A DNA stretch of 64,000 nt, taken from the NCBI GenBank assembly GCA_964516435.1, contig CAZEZP010000068.1, positions 1-64,000 of the forward strand, in the 5' to 3' direction. This stretch comes from HGW-17 sp964516435 (lineage in GTDB: Bacteria; Myxococcota_A; Polyangia; HGW-17). The position numbers were made by a program, and so were the translations under genes. Below the pieces are notes generated by a model. It saw only the letters and a list, made by a program, of their open reading frames with translations. It made no database searches and was not told where the DNA came from. Shown one piece after another: positions 1 to 8,707 of this stretch; position 1 is the stretch's first letter, and the number at the start of each line of letters is the position of its first letter.

Positions 1-353
1 TCGCCTATCAGTTGACCGGTGTCGCACCCGGCGTCTACCAGGTGCAGGTGGCCCCGTTCGCCTCCCCCGTGGCCATGGATCTCTCCGCGGCCGCGGAAGG
101 CTGGTTCTGCATCGACCGCCTGCTGGATGCCATGTACAACCAGGGCCAGGGCACGCGCGGCTCCTTCTGCCAGTCTTCGGACGAATGCATGGGTGGAACC
201 GGCTACTGCTTCTCCTACGGCGCGGAGTACTCGCCGGTGTGTGTGAACGGCTGCACCACCACCGAAGACTGCCCCATGCCCTCTCTGGAAGAGTGCCTGG
301 AAGACGGAAACGGCATCCGCTACTGCTCCCCAACCACCGATTTCGGCCAGTGA
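1..353 (+). CDS. C-terminal part of a Cys-rich secreted protein (5' truncated by window)
   Basis: The reading frame is open from position 3 (first visible residues AYQLTGVAPGVYQVQ) to the TGA at 351-353, so the real start lies upstream of the window. The visible start resembles the last strand of a small beta-sandwich of the carboxypeptidase-regulatory or Big type (LTGVAPGVYQVQV). The last 70 residues are cysteine-rich, with pairs spaced as in short disulfide modules (FCQSSDECMGG, CVNGCTTTEDC). I infer an exported envelope protein of the same general kind as the Cys-rich lipoproteins at 8102 and 16266. Its stop overlaps the start of the DsbA-like gene by one base (TGATG), so the two are probably co-transcribed and the DsbA-like protein may oxidise this protein. 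No enzymatic function is visible. Confidence 0.6.
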   Translation, partial: AYQLTGVAPGVYQVQVAPFASPVAMDLSAAAEGWFCIDRLLDAMYNQGQGTRGSFCQSSDECMGGTGYCFSYGAEYSPVCVNGCTTTEDCPMPSLEECLEDGNGIRYCSPTTDFGQ

Positions 354-1051
354 TGCGAAACCATCGCTTCGTCGCGAACGGGATTCTGGCGGCCGTCCTG
401 CTGCTGCCGGTGGCCTGCGCCCGGCAGCATGCCCCCGAAAAACCCCTTTCCGAAGTGCTGCGGGAAGAACGCGTCGCCATCCCGAAAGGCGGCGCCCAGC
501 CGGCTCCCGCCAGTATTCCGGCTTCCACGGCCGAAAATTCCGATGGCATCCCCACGGGCATCACCGCCGATGGCCGGCCGTACATCGGCGCCCTGACGCC
601 GTCCGTGGTCGTGTGGGTGTTTTCGGACCTGCAATGCCCGTTCTGCCGCGTGGCCCACGAGAAAATCCTCGTGTGGGCGCGCCGCTACGGCCAGAACGTG
701 CGTTTCGTCTTCCACCACTTTCCCCTGACCTTCCACCCCCATGCCATGGATCACGCCCGCCTGGCCGTCTGCGCAGCCCGCATGGGACGGTTCTGGCCCG
801 TCGTGCAGGCCCTGTTCCAGCAGCCCTCCCGCCGCGCGAATCCGCACCAGATCGCACGCCGTTTCGGACTCGACGCGCAGGAACTGGCCACATGCTCCAT
901 GGGCCGTGAAGCCCAGTCGTTCGTCGACGAGGACATCGCCCGGGGCAGGCAACTCCAGATCCAGGGCACGCCCACCTTCGTGGTGGATGGAAAATTGATG
1001 TACCTGGATGAAATCCAAAAATTTCTGGAAGACGGATTCAAGGAACCGTGA
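353..1051 (+). CDS. DsbA-like thioredoxin-fold lipoprotein
   Basis: 232 residues. The chosen ATG at 353 overlaps the upstream stop and begins a lipoprotein signal with lipobox LPVAC (Cys22); the frame is open further upstream but that part is antisense-like and Arg-rich. After a Pro/Ala linker a thioredoxin fold starts near residue 85 with the active-site motif CPFC (95-98), followed by the helical insertion and the cis-proline loop GTPTFVVDG near residue 208. This matches the thioredoxin_4/DsbA-like group (DsbA, DsbG, BdbD-type). Expected role: thiol-disulfide exchange on exported proteins from the periplasmic face of a membrane. The window contains several Cys-rich exported proteins that could be substrates. 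Oxidase or isomerase activity cannot be decided from sequence alone. Confidence 0.85.
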   Translation: MRNHRFVANGILAAVLLLPVACARQHAPEKPLSEVLREERVAIPKGGAQPAPASIPASTAENSDGIPTGITADGRPYIGALTPSVVVWVFSDLQCPFCRVAHEKILVWARRYGQNVRFVFHHFPLTFHPHAMDHARLAVCAARMGRFWPVVQALFQQPSRRANPHQIARRFGLDAQELATCSMGREAQSFVDEDIARGRQLQIQGTPTFVVDGKLMYLDEIQKFLEDGFKEP

Positions 1052-1096
1052 ATCCGTTCTCTGTTGCGGGGGGATTGAAAAAAGATGCCGGCGTCG

Positions 1097-1765
1097 TCAG
1101 CGGTGCCGCGACGGACGCTCGATGATGACCTTCCCGGCAGGGACGCGGGCGATGACCTTGCCCAGGATGCGGAAATCTTCCCGGCAGGTGACGTCGATGG
1201 GAGCATAGGCGCGGTTTTCGGGACAAAGCCACACGTGGAGGGAATCCTTGCGCAGGCGCTTCACCGTGGCCCCGTCTTCCAGCAGGGCGGCCACGATTTC
1301 ACCGTTCTCGGCCAGGGGCTGCTGGCGCACCACCACGAAATCCCCGGGATGGATGCCGCTTTCGATCATGCTGTCGCCGACGACCCGCAGGGCGAAAAAA
1401 CGCCCCGGCTTCAGCCGGCCATCGATGGGAACGTCCAGGTGGCCGCTGAAGTTCTCATCGGAGAGCAGGGGAAGGCCGGCGGCGATCTCTCCGAGTACGG
1501 GCACGCGGTGCGTGTCGCTGTCGTCGTTCATGCTCGCGGCGGAAATGCGCCGCGGCATGTGCAGGATCTCGATGGAACGGGCCTTGAGCGGATCCCGGCG
1601 GATGTATCCCTTCTGTTCCAGCCGCCGCAACTGTTCGTGCACCGAGGGGGCCTTCACGCCCAGTTGCTGGGCCAGTTCCCGGGTGGAAGGGGGATAGCCG
1701 TTTTCCTGGATGAAAGCGGCGACCATCTCCAGAACGCGGTGCTGCGTGGGGGTCAGTGAAATCAT
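1097..1765 (-). CDS. lexA: LexA SOS repressor
   Basis: 222 residues, close to the usual LexA length. The N-terminal winged helix-turn-helix is clear (STRELAQQLGVKAPSVHEQL, residues 27-46). The C-terminal S24 peptidase domain has the Ala96-Gly97 cleavage site (IAAGLPL), the catalytic Ser132 in GDSM and the general base Lys169 in ATVKR. The start at 1765 (MISLTPTQ) is the conserved LexA N-terminus, although the frame stays open for another 190 codons upstream. LexA represses DNA-repair genes and cleaves itself on RecA filaments. The gene is divergent from parA across 352 bp and convergent with the DsbA-like gene. Confidence 0.95.
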   Translation of the reverse strand: MISLTPTQHRVLEMVAAFIQENGYPPSTRELAQQLGVKAPSVHEQLRRLEQKGYIRRDPLKARSIEILHMPRRISAASMNDDSDTHRVPVLGEIAAGLPLLSDENFSGHLDVPIDGRLKPGRFFALRVVGDSMIESGIHPGDFVVVRQQPLAENGEIVAALLEDGATVKRLRKDSLHVWLCPENRAYAPIDVTCREDFRILGKVIARVPAGKVIIERPSRHR

Positions 1766-2117
1766 GGCGTCTCCCGGACGGCCCTTTTTCGCACGAAACC
1801 GAACGGATGGCAAGTTATCGGTTGAGCGTCCTCGACTTTTTCGTTGATTTTTGCGGATGCATTGCGCATTCTCCGGGCGAGTCCAAGCGCCGCCAAGTCC
1901 GATGTTCGCCAAACAGAGGACGAAAAGCGGAACGAGGACGGCATCCCGCACCGGATGCCGCGGAGGAGATCGCAAAGATACCGGAAGAGCATGAATCCGG
2001 TTCATGGCAGATTTTCGCACGTGCAGTCGTCCGTGTCCGCACTCTCTTCCCGGCGGGTCCCTCCGGCCGGGCAGCGGCAGGAACGTGCCGTCGCGGATGC
2101 GTTGCCGAAGGAGTTGC
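1766..2117. other. Divergent lexA/parA intergenic region
   Basis: 352 bp between the lexA start (minus) and the parA start (plus); it must hold both promoters. I could not find a CTGT-N8-ACAG box or another SOS-box type I would trust. The parA ribosome-binding site GAAGGAG is at 2107-2113. Open frames that cross this region lack a credible start and protein-like composition, so I treat it as non-coding. Confidence 0.5.
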
Positions 2118-2924
2118 ATGGGTAAAATCATAGCTGTCGCCAACCAGAAAGGCGGAGTAGGAAAAACCACCACATCCATCAACCTGGCGGCTTCCCTGGC
2201 GGCCGCCCGGCGCAAGGTGCTCTTGGTGGACCTGGATCCCCAGGCCAATGCCACGTCGGGCCTGGGCTTCTTCCTGGAAGAAGGTGAACCGGACGTGTAC
2301 CGCGTGCTCACGGGGCAGGCCCCCGTGGAGGCGGCCCTGCGCGCCACCGAAATGGAGGGGCTGCAACTGCTGCCCGCGCGCCCGCACCTGGCGGCGCTGG
2401 AAGTGGAACTGGTGGAGCATGTGGAATTCGGGCAGCGCGCGCGCCAACTGCTGGAAAAACTGGATCCCCTGCGCGGCGCCTACGACTACGTCTTCATCGA
2501 TTGTCCGCCGAGCCTGGGGCTGCTCACCCTCAATGCCCTCACGGCGGCCGATTCCGTGCTGATTCCGGTCCAGACCGAGTATTTCGCCATGGAAGGGCTG
2601 GGCCGGCTCATGGATACGGTGGAGCGCGTGCGGCAGAGCGCCAACCCGAAACTGGAGTACGAGGGCATCCTGCTGTGCATGACGGACGATCGCACGAACC
2701 TGTCGCGACAGGTTTCGGACGAAATCCGCGCGCATCTGCAGTCGCGGGTGTTCGAAACCACCATTCCCCGCAACATCCGGCTTTCCGAGTGTCCCTCGCA
2801 CGGCAAACCCGTCATCCTGTACAGCATCGCTTCCCGCGGTGCGCAGAGTTACTTGCAACTGGCCGACGAGTTCATCCGCCTCAACGAGGGGAAGAACCGG
2901 CGGTCCACCCGGCAGACGCCATGA
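2118..2924 (+). CDS. parA: Chromosome-partitioning ATPase ParA (Soj)
   Basis: 268 residues. It shows the deviant Walker A motif KGGVGKTT (11-18), the A' motif DLDPQ (38-42) and the Walker B-like FIDCPPSLG near residue 117, all typical of chromosomal ParA/Soj ATPases. These bind DNA non-specifically as ATP dimers and move ParB-parS complexes. The start at 2118 has a good ribosome-binding site (GAAGGAG) and gives the standard N-terminus (MGKIIAVANQKGG). The gene overlaps parB by 4 bp (ATGA), so the two are translationally coupled. Family assignment is secure; chromosomal rather than plasmid origin is inferred from the housekeeping neighbours. Confidence 0.95.
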   Translation: MGKIIAVANQKGGVGKTTTSINLAASLAAARRKVLLVDLDPQANATSGLGFFLEEGEPDVYRVLTGQAPVEAALRATEMEGLQLLPARPHLAALEVELVEHVEFGQRARQLLEKLDPLRGAYDYVFIDCPPSLGLLTLNALTAADSVLIPVQTEYFAMEGLGRLMDTVERVRQSANPKLEYEGILLCMTDDRTNLSRQVSDEIRAHLQSRVFETTIPRNIRLSECPSHGKPVILYSIASRGAQSYLQLADEFIRLNEGKNRRSTRQTP

Positions 2925-3871
2925 CAAACGCCAAGAAAAGTACTTCCGGTTCCAGCAAGCCCCCCAAGAAAGCGCTCGGCCGCGGCCTGTCCGCGCTCAT
3001 TCCCGACAGGAAGAACCAGGCCGAATCGCCGCCTGCTCCCGTCATCCCGGACGAACGGGAACTGCTCGAGGCGCAGCCCGACGAAAACCTGCTCTGGGTG
3101 AACATCAACGTGGTGCACCCCTCGGAATTGCAACCGCGCACGGCCATGGACGAGGCCCGGCTCGAGGAACTCACCGAAAGCATCCGGGAAAAGGGTCTCC
3201 TGAGCCCGCCCATCGTGCGTGCGGACGGTTCCGGCGGCTACGTCATCATCGCGGGCGAACGGCGCTGGCATGCGTGCCGGCGGGCCGGCCTCACGCGGAT
3301 TCCGGTCATCGTGAAGGAAGCCGATGAACTGGAAGCCTTCGAACTGGCCCTGGTGGAAAACATCCAGCGCGAGGATCTGAGCCCGCTGGAAGAGGCCGAA
3401 AGTTACCGCTACCTCATCGCTTCCCGCGGATATCAGCACGAGGAGGTGGCCCAGCGGGTGGGCAAGCAGCGCTCCACCGTCACCAACGCGCTGCGCCTGC
3501 TGCGCCTGCCCTCCCGGGTAAAGCAGTGGCTTTCCGAGCGGAAACTGAGCGTGGGACACGCCGTGGCCATCCTGGGGCTGGAAAGCGAAGCCGAGATGGA
3601 AGAAGTGGCGGCCACGGTCATCGAAAAGGGCCTGAGCGTGCGCGCCACGGAAAAACTGGTGCAGGGCCGCAAGAATCCGAAACCACCCAAGAAGCGTCCA
3701 GAACCGCCCAGAAGCCTCGCAGAACTGCAGGACCGCATCCAGTCCAACCTGGGCACGCGGGTGAAGATCCGGGCGCGTTCGGCCGAAAAGGGATCCATCA
3801 CCATCGAATACTACACGCTGGATCAGTTCGAAGCGCTCTACCGCTTCCTGACCCGGGAGGACACCCCATGA
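2921..3871 (+). CDS. parB: Chromosome-partitioning protein ParB (Spo0J)
   Basis: 316 residues. The N-terminus has the ParA-contact motif of chromosomal ParBs (GRGLSALIP). It is followed by the ParB/sulfiredoxin-like CTP-binding domain with GERRWHACRRAGL and ENIQREDLSPLEEA, then the HTH KorB-type DNA-binding domain (HEEVAQRVGKQRSTVTNALR). ParB binds parS sites and spreads as a CTP-dependent clamp. The C-terminus has a Lys/Pro-rich linker and a dimerisation domain. It overlaps parA upstream and folD downstream by 4 bp each. I did not find a parS-like 16-bp palindrome (TGTTTCACGTGAAACA type) in the immediate surroundings. Confidence 0.95.
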   Translation: MTNAKKSTSGSSKPPKKALGRGLSALIPDRKNQAESPPAPVIPDERELLEAQPDENLLWVNINVVHPSELQPRTAMDEARLEELTESIREKGLLSPPIVRADGSGGYVIIAGERRWHACRRAGLTRIPVIVKEADELEAFELALVENIQREDLSPLEEAESYRYLIASRGYQHEEVAQRVGKQRSTVTNALRLLRLPSRVKQWLSERKLSVGHAVAILGLESEAEMEEVAATVIEKGLSVRATEKLVQGRKNPKPPKKRPEPPRSLAELQDRIQSNLGTRVKIRARSAEKGSITIEYYTLDQFEALYRFLTREDTP

Positions 3872-4734
3872 CCGCCCGCATTCTCGATGGAAACGCCGCC
3901 GCTACCGCCATCCGGGAAGAAGTCGCCGCCGTCACCGCCACGCTTCCCCAGTTGACGCTGGCCGTGATCCTGGCGGGCGACGACGCGGCCTCGGCCGTAT
4001 ACGTACGCAACAAGGAGAAGGCCTGCGCCAAGGCCGGCATCCGCTCGGTCACGCACCGCATCCCGGGAAGCGTCACGGAAGACGAACTGCTCGCCCGCGT
4101 CGCCGATCTCAACGCGGACCCTGAAGTGGATGGCATTCTCGTGCAACTGCCGCTGCCGCGGCACATCCGGGAGCGCCGCGTGCTCGACGCCATCCTGCCC
4201 GAAAAGGACGTGGACGGATTTCACCCGATCAACCAGGGGCGCGTGCTGCTGGGGGACCCGCGGGCGATCGTGCCCTGCACGCCGGCCGGCGTGATGGAAC
4301 TGCTGCGTCGCAACGATGTTTCCGTGGCCGGCAAGCGCGCCGTGGTGGTGGGTCGCTCCTCCATCGTGGGCCGGCCCCTGGCGGCGCTGCTCATCGCCGA
4401 GGATGCGACGGTGACGGTCTGCCACACGAAGACGCGGGATCTGGCGGCACAGGTGGCCCAGGCCGAGTGCCTGTTCGTGGCGGCCGGCAGGCGCGGTGTC
4501 GTGAATCCCGAATGGATCCCGCAGGGCTGCGTGGTGGTAGATGTAGGCATCCATCGCCTGGACGACGGCCGCATCGCGGGAGATCTCGATTTCGAGCCCT
4601 GCGCGCAACGCGCATCGGCCATCACGCCCGTGCCCGGAGGCATCGGCCCCATGACGATCGCCATGCTGCTGCGCAACACGCTTCGCGCCGGCACGGCCCG
4701 CCGCGGCCTTTCCCTGCCCGAGTCCTTCCGCTGA
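3868..4734 (+). CDS. folD: Bifunctional methylenetetrahydrofolate dehydrogenase/cyclohydrolase FolD
   Basis: 288 residues, standard FolD length. Recognised by the catalytic region YVRNKEKACAKAGI (Tyr/Lys of the active site), KDVDGFHPIN, the NADP-binding loop VVGRSSIVGRPLAALL, DVGIHR and the C-terminal VPGGIGPMTIAMLL. It interconverts 5,10-methylene-THF, 5,10-methenyl-THF and 10-formyl-THF in the cytoplasm and so feeds purine synthesis, which is also encoded in this window (purL, purQ). The ATG at 3868 overlaps the parB stop, implying co-expression with parAB. This pairing is unusual as function but common as simple operon packing. Confidence 0.95.
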   Translation: MTARILDGNAAATAIREEVAAVTATLPQLTLAVILAGDDAASAVYVRNKEKACAKAGIRSVTHRIPGSVTEDELLARVADLNADPEVDGILVQLPLPRHIRERRVLDAILPEKDVDGFHPINQGRVLLGDPRAIVPCTPAGVMELLRRNDVSVAGKRAVVVGRSSIVGRPLAALLIAEDATVTVCHTKTRDLAAQVAQAECLFVAAGRRGVVNPEWIPQGCVVVDVGIHRLDDGRIAGDLDFEPCAQRASAITPVPGGIGPMTIAMLLRNTLRAGTARRGLSLPESFR

Positions 4735-4815
4735 AAACATCCGGCATTCCGGAATTCCCGCGCATCAGGGCACAGGCACCGAACGCGACGGCCATCGGCC
4801 CGTCCCGCTCTTCGC

Positions 4816-6309
4816 TCACTGCACGAGAACCGCGATGTCATGCTGGGCGGAACCATCCGGAGAAACCGCCCGCACCGAGAGGGAAATTAAGCCCGAGACC
4901 GCGGGCAGATCGATATCGCCTTCCCATACGTTCGGCAAAACCTGGGACATGTCCGCAAATTCCCCATCCTGCACGCGCAATTGCAGGTTCAGGCCCGGGG
5001 CCGCGGAAAAGCCGATCGCCCGCACGGTCAGGCGGGAGGACGGGGCAAACGGAACCGAGAGCGGGTTGGTTCCCCCCAGAGAGGCATCCGCAGGCGATGT
5101 GATCTGCACCCAGGGACCCGATAGCCCCATTTCGCGCACGCTCAGGGCGCCCTCGTCCCAGGCCACCAGCATGAAAGTGCGATCCTCGCCGAATTCGGCC
5201 GCCTGCACCAGCAGGACGCTGCCGTCCCAGACGACGTTGGGGCTGTGCAGGTGGCCGCACAGGTAGATCTGGGAGCCGAAGTGGGCCATGACTTCGCGCA
5301 TGCGGTCCCGTCCGATGGCCAGCGGAATGAGTCCCACGGTGGGATGATGCGCCAGGAGCACGCGGAATGCGGCTTCGGGATCCGGGGGAATGGCCAGGAG
5401 CGCGCTGGCCTGGGCTTCCGAGAAATAACCGTTCGTGTTCTGCACGTTCACCGTGCCGGAGGAAGTGTTGGTGCGCACAACCTCCACGCTCCCCTGGTCC
5501 GTTGAAATGGAGGAAACGCCCCACAGCGGCGGATCCCAGCGCCCCGTGGCCGTGTACTGCACCCAGAAATCCTCCCCTTCGCCCTTCACGTCGTGGTTGC
5601 CCGGAATCTCCAGGTACCGCGGAGGCGTAAAGGCGCGCGTTTCCCAGACGGCGGCGTACTGCTGCCAGAACGTCTCCTCGGCGCCGTCGTCCACCACGTC
5701 GCCGGTGACGAACACGGCGTCCGGGCGCAGCACGGGGACAACGTTTTCCAGGAAATACGAATAGTTGGAAGCCACTTCGTACTTGCCGAAGTGCACATCG
5801 CTGACGTGCACGAACCACAGAGGCCGCCCCCGCGCCTCCTGCACGCAGGAAGATTCGTCCGCGCAGATGCCCAAGGGGCAGGATTCCGGCGCGCTCCAGA
5901 CCCGGCATTCCCCCACCGTTTCGCAGAAGGAGATCCGGCCCTGCTCGCAGCGTGCGGCGCCCGGCGATGGACAGGGCTCTCCCGCATCCGCACAGGGGTC
6001 CGGCAGCCGGCAGGCGGCGGCATCCAGCCGGCAGGCGGCATCGCAGCGCAGTTCCCCCTCGGGAAAACCGAAATCGGCGCAGGTCTTCGAACCCAGTTCG
6101 CTGCCGTCGCATTCCTCGGAGCCCTGGATGCGTCCGTCCCCGCAGACGGCCTGCACGATGCGCACTTCTTCATCGCATCCGCACACGACTCCCAGAAACA
6201 GGCAGAACAGCCCCATGAACGGCCCAATCGTCGATTTTTCTCTCTTTCGATGCACGCCTACCCCCATTTTTCCGCCAAGAGGACACTGCCTCTTCCCGAT
6301 TTCCATCAT
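4816..6309 (-). CDS. Cys-rich calcineurin-like metallophosphoesterase lipoprotein
   Basis: 497 residues from the ATG at 6309, which overlaps the upstream phosphodiesterase stop (ATGA). An alternative in-frame Met is residue 15. A hydrophobic stretch ends in LGVVCGC, a likely lipobox. Residues 56-155 are Cys-rich and begin CGDGRIQGSEECDGS, a disulfide repeat known from myxobacterial surface proteins. The phosphoesterase core follows with all metal-binding motifs: DVH (171-173), GD (203-204), GNHD (237-240), LAHHP and CGHLH. The last 110 residues look like an immunoglobulin-like beta-sandwich. Predicted to be a surface-tethered metallophosphoesterase; the substrate is unknown. Confidence 0.85.
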   Translation of the reverse strand: MMEIGKRQCPLGGKMGVGVHRKREKSTIGPFMGLFCLFLGVVCGCDEEVRIVQAVCGDGRIQGSEECDGSELGSKTCADFGFPEGELRCDAACRLDAAACRLPDPCADAGEPCPSPGAARCEQGRISFCETVGECRVWSAPESCPLGICADESSCVQEARGRPLWFVHVSDVHFGKYEVASNYSYFLENVVPVLRPDAVFVTGDVVDDGAEETFWQQYAAVWETRAFTPPRYLEIPGNHDVKGEGEDFWVQYTATGRWDPPLWGVSSISTDQGSVEVVRTNTSSGTVNVQNTNGYFSEAQASALLAIPPDPEAAFRVLLAHHPTVGLIPLAIGRDRMREVMAHFGSQIYLCGHLHSPNVVWDGSVLLVQAAEFGEDRTFMLVAWDEGALSVREMGLSGPWVQITSPADASLGGTNPLSVPFAPSSRLTVRAIGFSAAPGLNLQLRVQDGEFADMSQVLPNVWEGDIDLPAVSGLISLSVRAVSPDGSAQHDIAVLVQ

Positions 6310-7916
6310 TCCCGTCCTTTTCCCTGCAGTTTCCCGAGCGCGGGCGCCAGGGAGAAGCCATCCATCCCCGAAGGCACGCGCCCCGTGAAAATTTCCCATA
6401 CGGTAGGTGCGATGTCCACCAGCCTCGCCTCGATTGTCCGAACGCCGGACGTCACGCCAGGGCCGGAAATCATCAGGGGAATCCGCTGCACGGATTCCTG
6501 CATGCCCCCATGTTCCCCCGGCTGCCCGTAGGAGGTGCGCGCATCGAGCGCCGCGATCAGATCCGGAGAAGCCGGCCCGGCATAGGTGCGCAGAAGCACG
6601 GGCAGATGGGCCGCAAGCCAGACGCGTTCGGAATCCGGCAGGGTCCGGGTGCCGTCATGCACGCAGACGTAGTGGAAACCACCCGCAGAAGCCTGTTTTT
6701 TGCCTACCCATACCACGCCCGGAAGCGTGGCCGCCACGGCACCTGCGGCCTCCAGATCTGAGCCTAGATGAAAATAGAAACGCAACATGGTGTCCGTGTA
6801 CGCCGCCCGCAAACCCAGTTTCACCAGCGGCGCGAGAACGGGGCGCGGCTGCGGGCTGGCCTCGACGTTAGTTACATCGCCCCACATCCAGTTGTCCAGG
6901 GCGCCGCCCGGGCGATCCACCCCCTGCCAGTTCGCCGCCCCCATGCCCGCATGATCCGCGGTCACGACCACGAGCGTGTCGCTCTCGAAACCCCTGCGCC
7001 GCAAAAATTCCAGCATGCGGCCCACCTGCGCATCGGCGAAGCGGACCACGTCCGCAAACGGGAGATGCGGGTTGGGCCGCGCCAGATCCCGCTCGGCGCC
7101 GAACATGTGCCCCACGCGGTCGACCGCGCCGAACGTGAGCAGCGCCACGCGCCAGTCGCCCGATTCCATCAGGTGCATGGCCGCATCCGCGACCCATGCG
7201 TCTCCGCCCACGCGTTCGTTGGAAAGAAACGGCGCATACTTGTATCCGCCGAGCCTGTAGACATTGTTTTCCGTCCCCAGGCTTGGGCGGGTGTCTACCC
7301 AGAACCGGCCGCCGGGCGGCTGCAGAAACGCCGGCGGCACGCCGCGGCCGTCGGGGCGGGCCCAGCCTTCCCAGGCCGAACCCGCATCCCCCGCCCGAAG
7401 CGTCTCGGAAAAGGCAAGCGCCACGTCCGCCAGGGAACCAGCCATGGCGAACACGGCATAGCGCTTCTGGCCCACCGCCAGGAAGCGCCCGTTTCCGGGC
7501 ACAGCCCGCGCCAGGTGGGTGGCGTCGTGAGGCGTCAGCAGTTTTTCCATCCGCTCCAGGGAAAATTCCCCCGGATCATGGATTTTTCCCGGTTCGCCAG
7601 CCTTTCCCTCCACGTCATGGAAAAGATCGTCGCTCCATGCCAGATGCACGGGAAAACGGCCACGGGGCAGCACTTCGTGGCTGACCACGGTCGTGGCGGG
7701 CAGATGCCCCACGATGGCGTTCTCGAACACCGCCGAACGCCGCGACAGGTCGCCCAGATGGGGAAGGCGCAGGCGTTGCACGTAATCCGGCCGGAACTGG
7801 TCGAGCACCATCACCAGCAGGCGGCGGGGCCGCGTCTGCGATGGACGGGCGGCGCGCATGCAGCCGGAAGCGAGCGTCAAAAGGCACAGCAAAATTGGAA
7901 TGAGCCGGAAATTCAT
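6306..7916 (-). CDS. Type I phosphodiesterase/nucleotide pyrophosphatase-family lipoprotein
   Basis: 536 residues. The start at 7916 gives a clear lipoprotein signal (MNFRLIPILLCLLTLASGC, Cys19). The alkaline-phosphatase-superfamily fold is shown by VLDQFRPDYV with the metal ligand Asp39, the nucleophile region PATTVVSH (73-80), FGAVDRVGHMFG, VTADHAGMG and GEHGG near the C-terminus. This pattern fits PF01663 enzymes, which hydrolyse phosphodiester or phosphomonoester bonds using two zinc ions. The gene is translationally coupled to the metallophosphoesterase downstream, so two unrelated phosphoesterases may act in sequence outside the cytoplasm, for example in phosphate or nucleotide scavenging (inference). 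Confidence 0.85.
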   Translation of the reverse strand: MNFRLIPILLCLLTLASGCMRAARPSQTRPRRLLVMVLDQFRPDYVQRLRLPHLGDLSRRSAVFENAIVGHLPATTVVSHEVLPRGRFPVHLAWSDDLFHDVEGKAGEPGKIHDPGEFSLERMEKLLTPHDATHLARAVPGNGRFLAVGQKRYAVFAMAGSLADVALAFSETLRAGDAGSAWEGWARPDGRGVPPAFLQPPGGRFWVDTRPSLGTENNVYRLGGYKYAPFLSNERVGGDAWVADAAMHLMESGDWRVALLTFGAVDRVGHMFGAERDLARPNPHLPFADVVRFADAQVGRMLEFLRRRGFESDTLVVVTADHAGMGAANWQGVDRPGGALDNWMWGDVTNVEASPQPRPVLAPLVKLGLRAAYTDTMLRFYFHLGSDLEAAGAVAATLPGVVWVGKKQASAGGFHYVCVHDGTRTLPDSERVWLAAHLPVLLRTYAGPASPDLIAALDARTSYGQPGEHGGMQESVQRIPLMISGPGVTSGVRTIEARLVDIAPTVWEIFTGRVPSGMDGFSLAPALGKLQGKGRE

Positions 7917-8101
7917 CGGAACCTCGTTCGACTTCCCATCGATACGGGGAAGCGCCGGCCCGGTCAAGTTTGAAAATCGCATGTTTTCCGGAATGCCGGC
8001 CAAGACGGAGGCTCGATGACTTCGAAAAACCGAAAAAAATTGCACCGGTCTTCCCAATTCATGGCACTTGTGGCATGAGGGCATATGCCCGGGAGGTCAT
8101 C

Positions 8102-8677
8102 ATGAAATCCTTTTCTTCCTCTTTCCTGAAAATCTTCGTGCTTCTTTCCTCCTTGTCCTTTGCAACTTCTTCCTGCGGGTCCGATTCCTCGTCCGGGGTC
8201 GATCCGAAGGACTGGTGCGACACGGTGTGTGAGAAAACCATCGAATGCGCGCTGGGCCCCACCCTGGAAGAATGCCGCCAGGAATGCCTGCTCATGGCGG
8301 AAAACCTGCGGGAAGACTACCTCGAGAACTATCAGGAATGCATGGAAACGGCCACCTGCGACCAACTGCAGGCCGACAACGAACTGTGCGTGGCCGCATC
8401 GAAGGTGTACTGCACCACCGACACGGCCGAGTACAACCGCACGGCCTGTCTGAAGATCCTGGAATGCGACGGCGTGGAGAATCCCACCGAAACCCAGATC
8501 GAGCAGTGCATCCAGCGCCAGCACGGAGACGGGGATCTCGTCGGATGCTTCGAATCCAGGCAGGTGGATGACGTCATCTCCTGCATCGAACAGGCCCAGA
8601 CTTGCTCGCCTTCGCCGGTGGCCACCTGCGTGTACGACATCCTCGGGCTGGAACTGGGCACCTCTTCCCACCAGTAA
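8102..8677 (+). CDS. Small Cys-rich lipoprotein of unknown function
   Basis: 191 residues. The ATG at 8102 has a good Shine-Dalgarno (GGGAGGT). The signal peptide ends in ATSSC (Cys25). The mature part contains about 20 cysteines in repeated pairs such as WCDTVCEKTIECALG and EECRQECLLM, suggesting a small all-helical disulfide-stabilised domain, and is acidic. I do not recognise a named family. It resembles in style the other Cys-rich exported proteins of this window. It is transcribed alone, divergent from the phosphodiesterase gene and convergent with the Ehr-type operon 30 bp downstream. Confidence 0.75.
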   Translation: MKSFSSSFLKIFVLLSSLSFATSSCGSDSSSGVDPKDWCDTVCEKTIECALGPTLEECRQECLLMAENLREDYLENYQECMETATCDQLQADNELCVAASKVYCTTDTAEYNRTACLKILECDGVENPTETQIEQCIQRQHGDGDLVGCFESRQVDDVISCIEQAQTCSPSPVATCVYDILGLELGTSSHQ

Positions 8678-8707
8678 TGTCAGGCCGGTCGGTTTCGGCC
8701 CCTAGCG

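Noticed and set aside
1756..2133. Open frames in the lexA-parA gap
   Set aside because: No ribosome-binding site and no motifs; they overlap the needed promoters.
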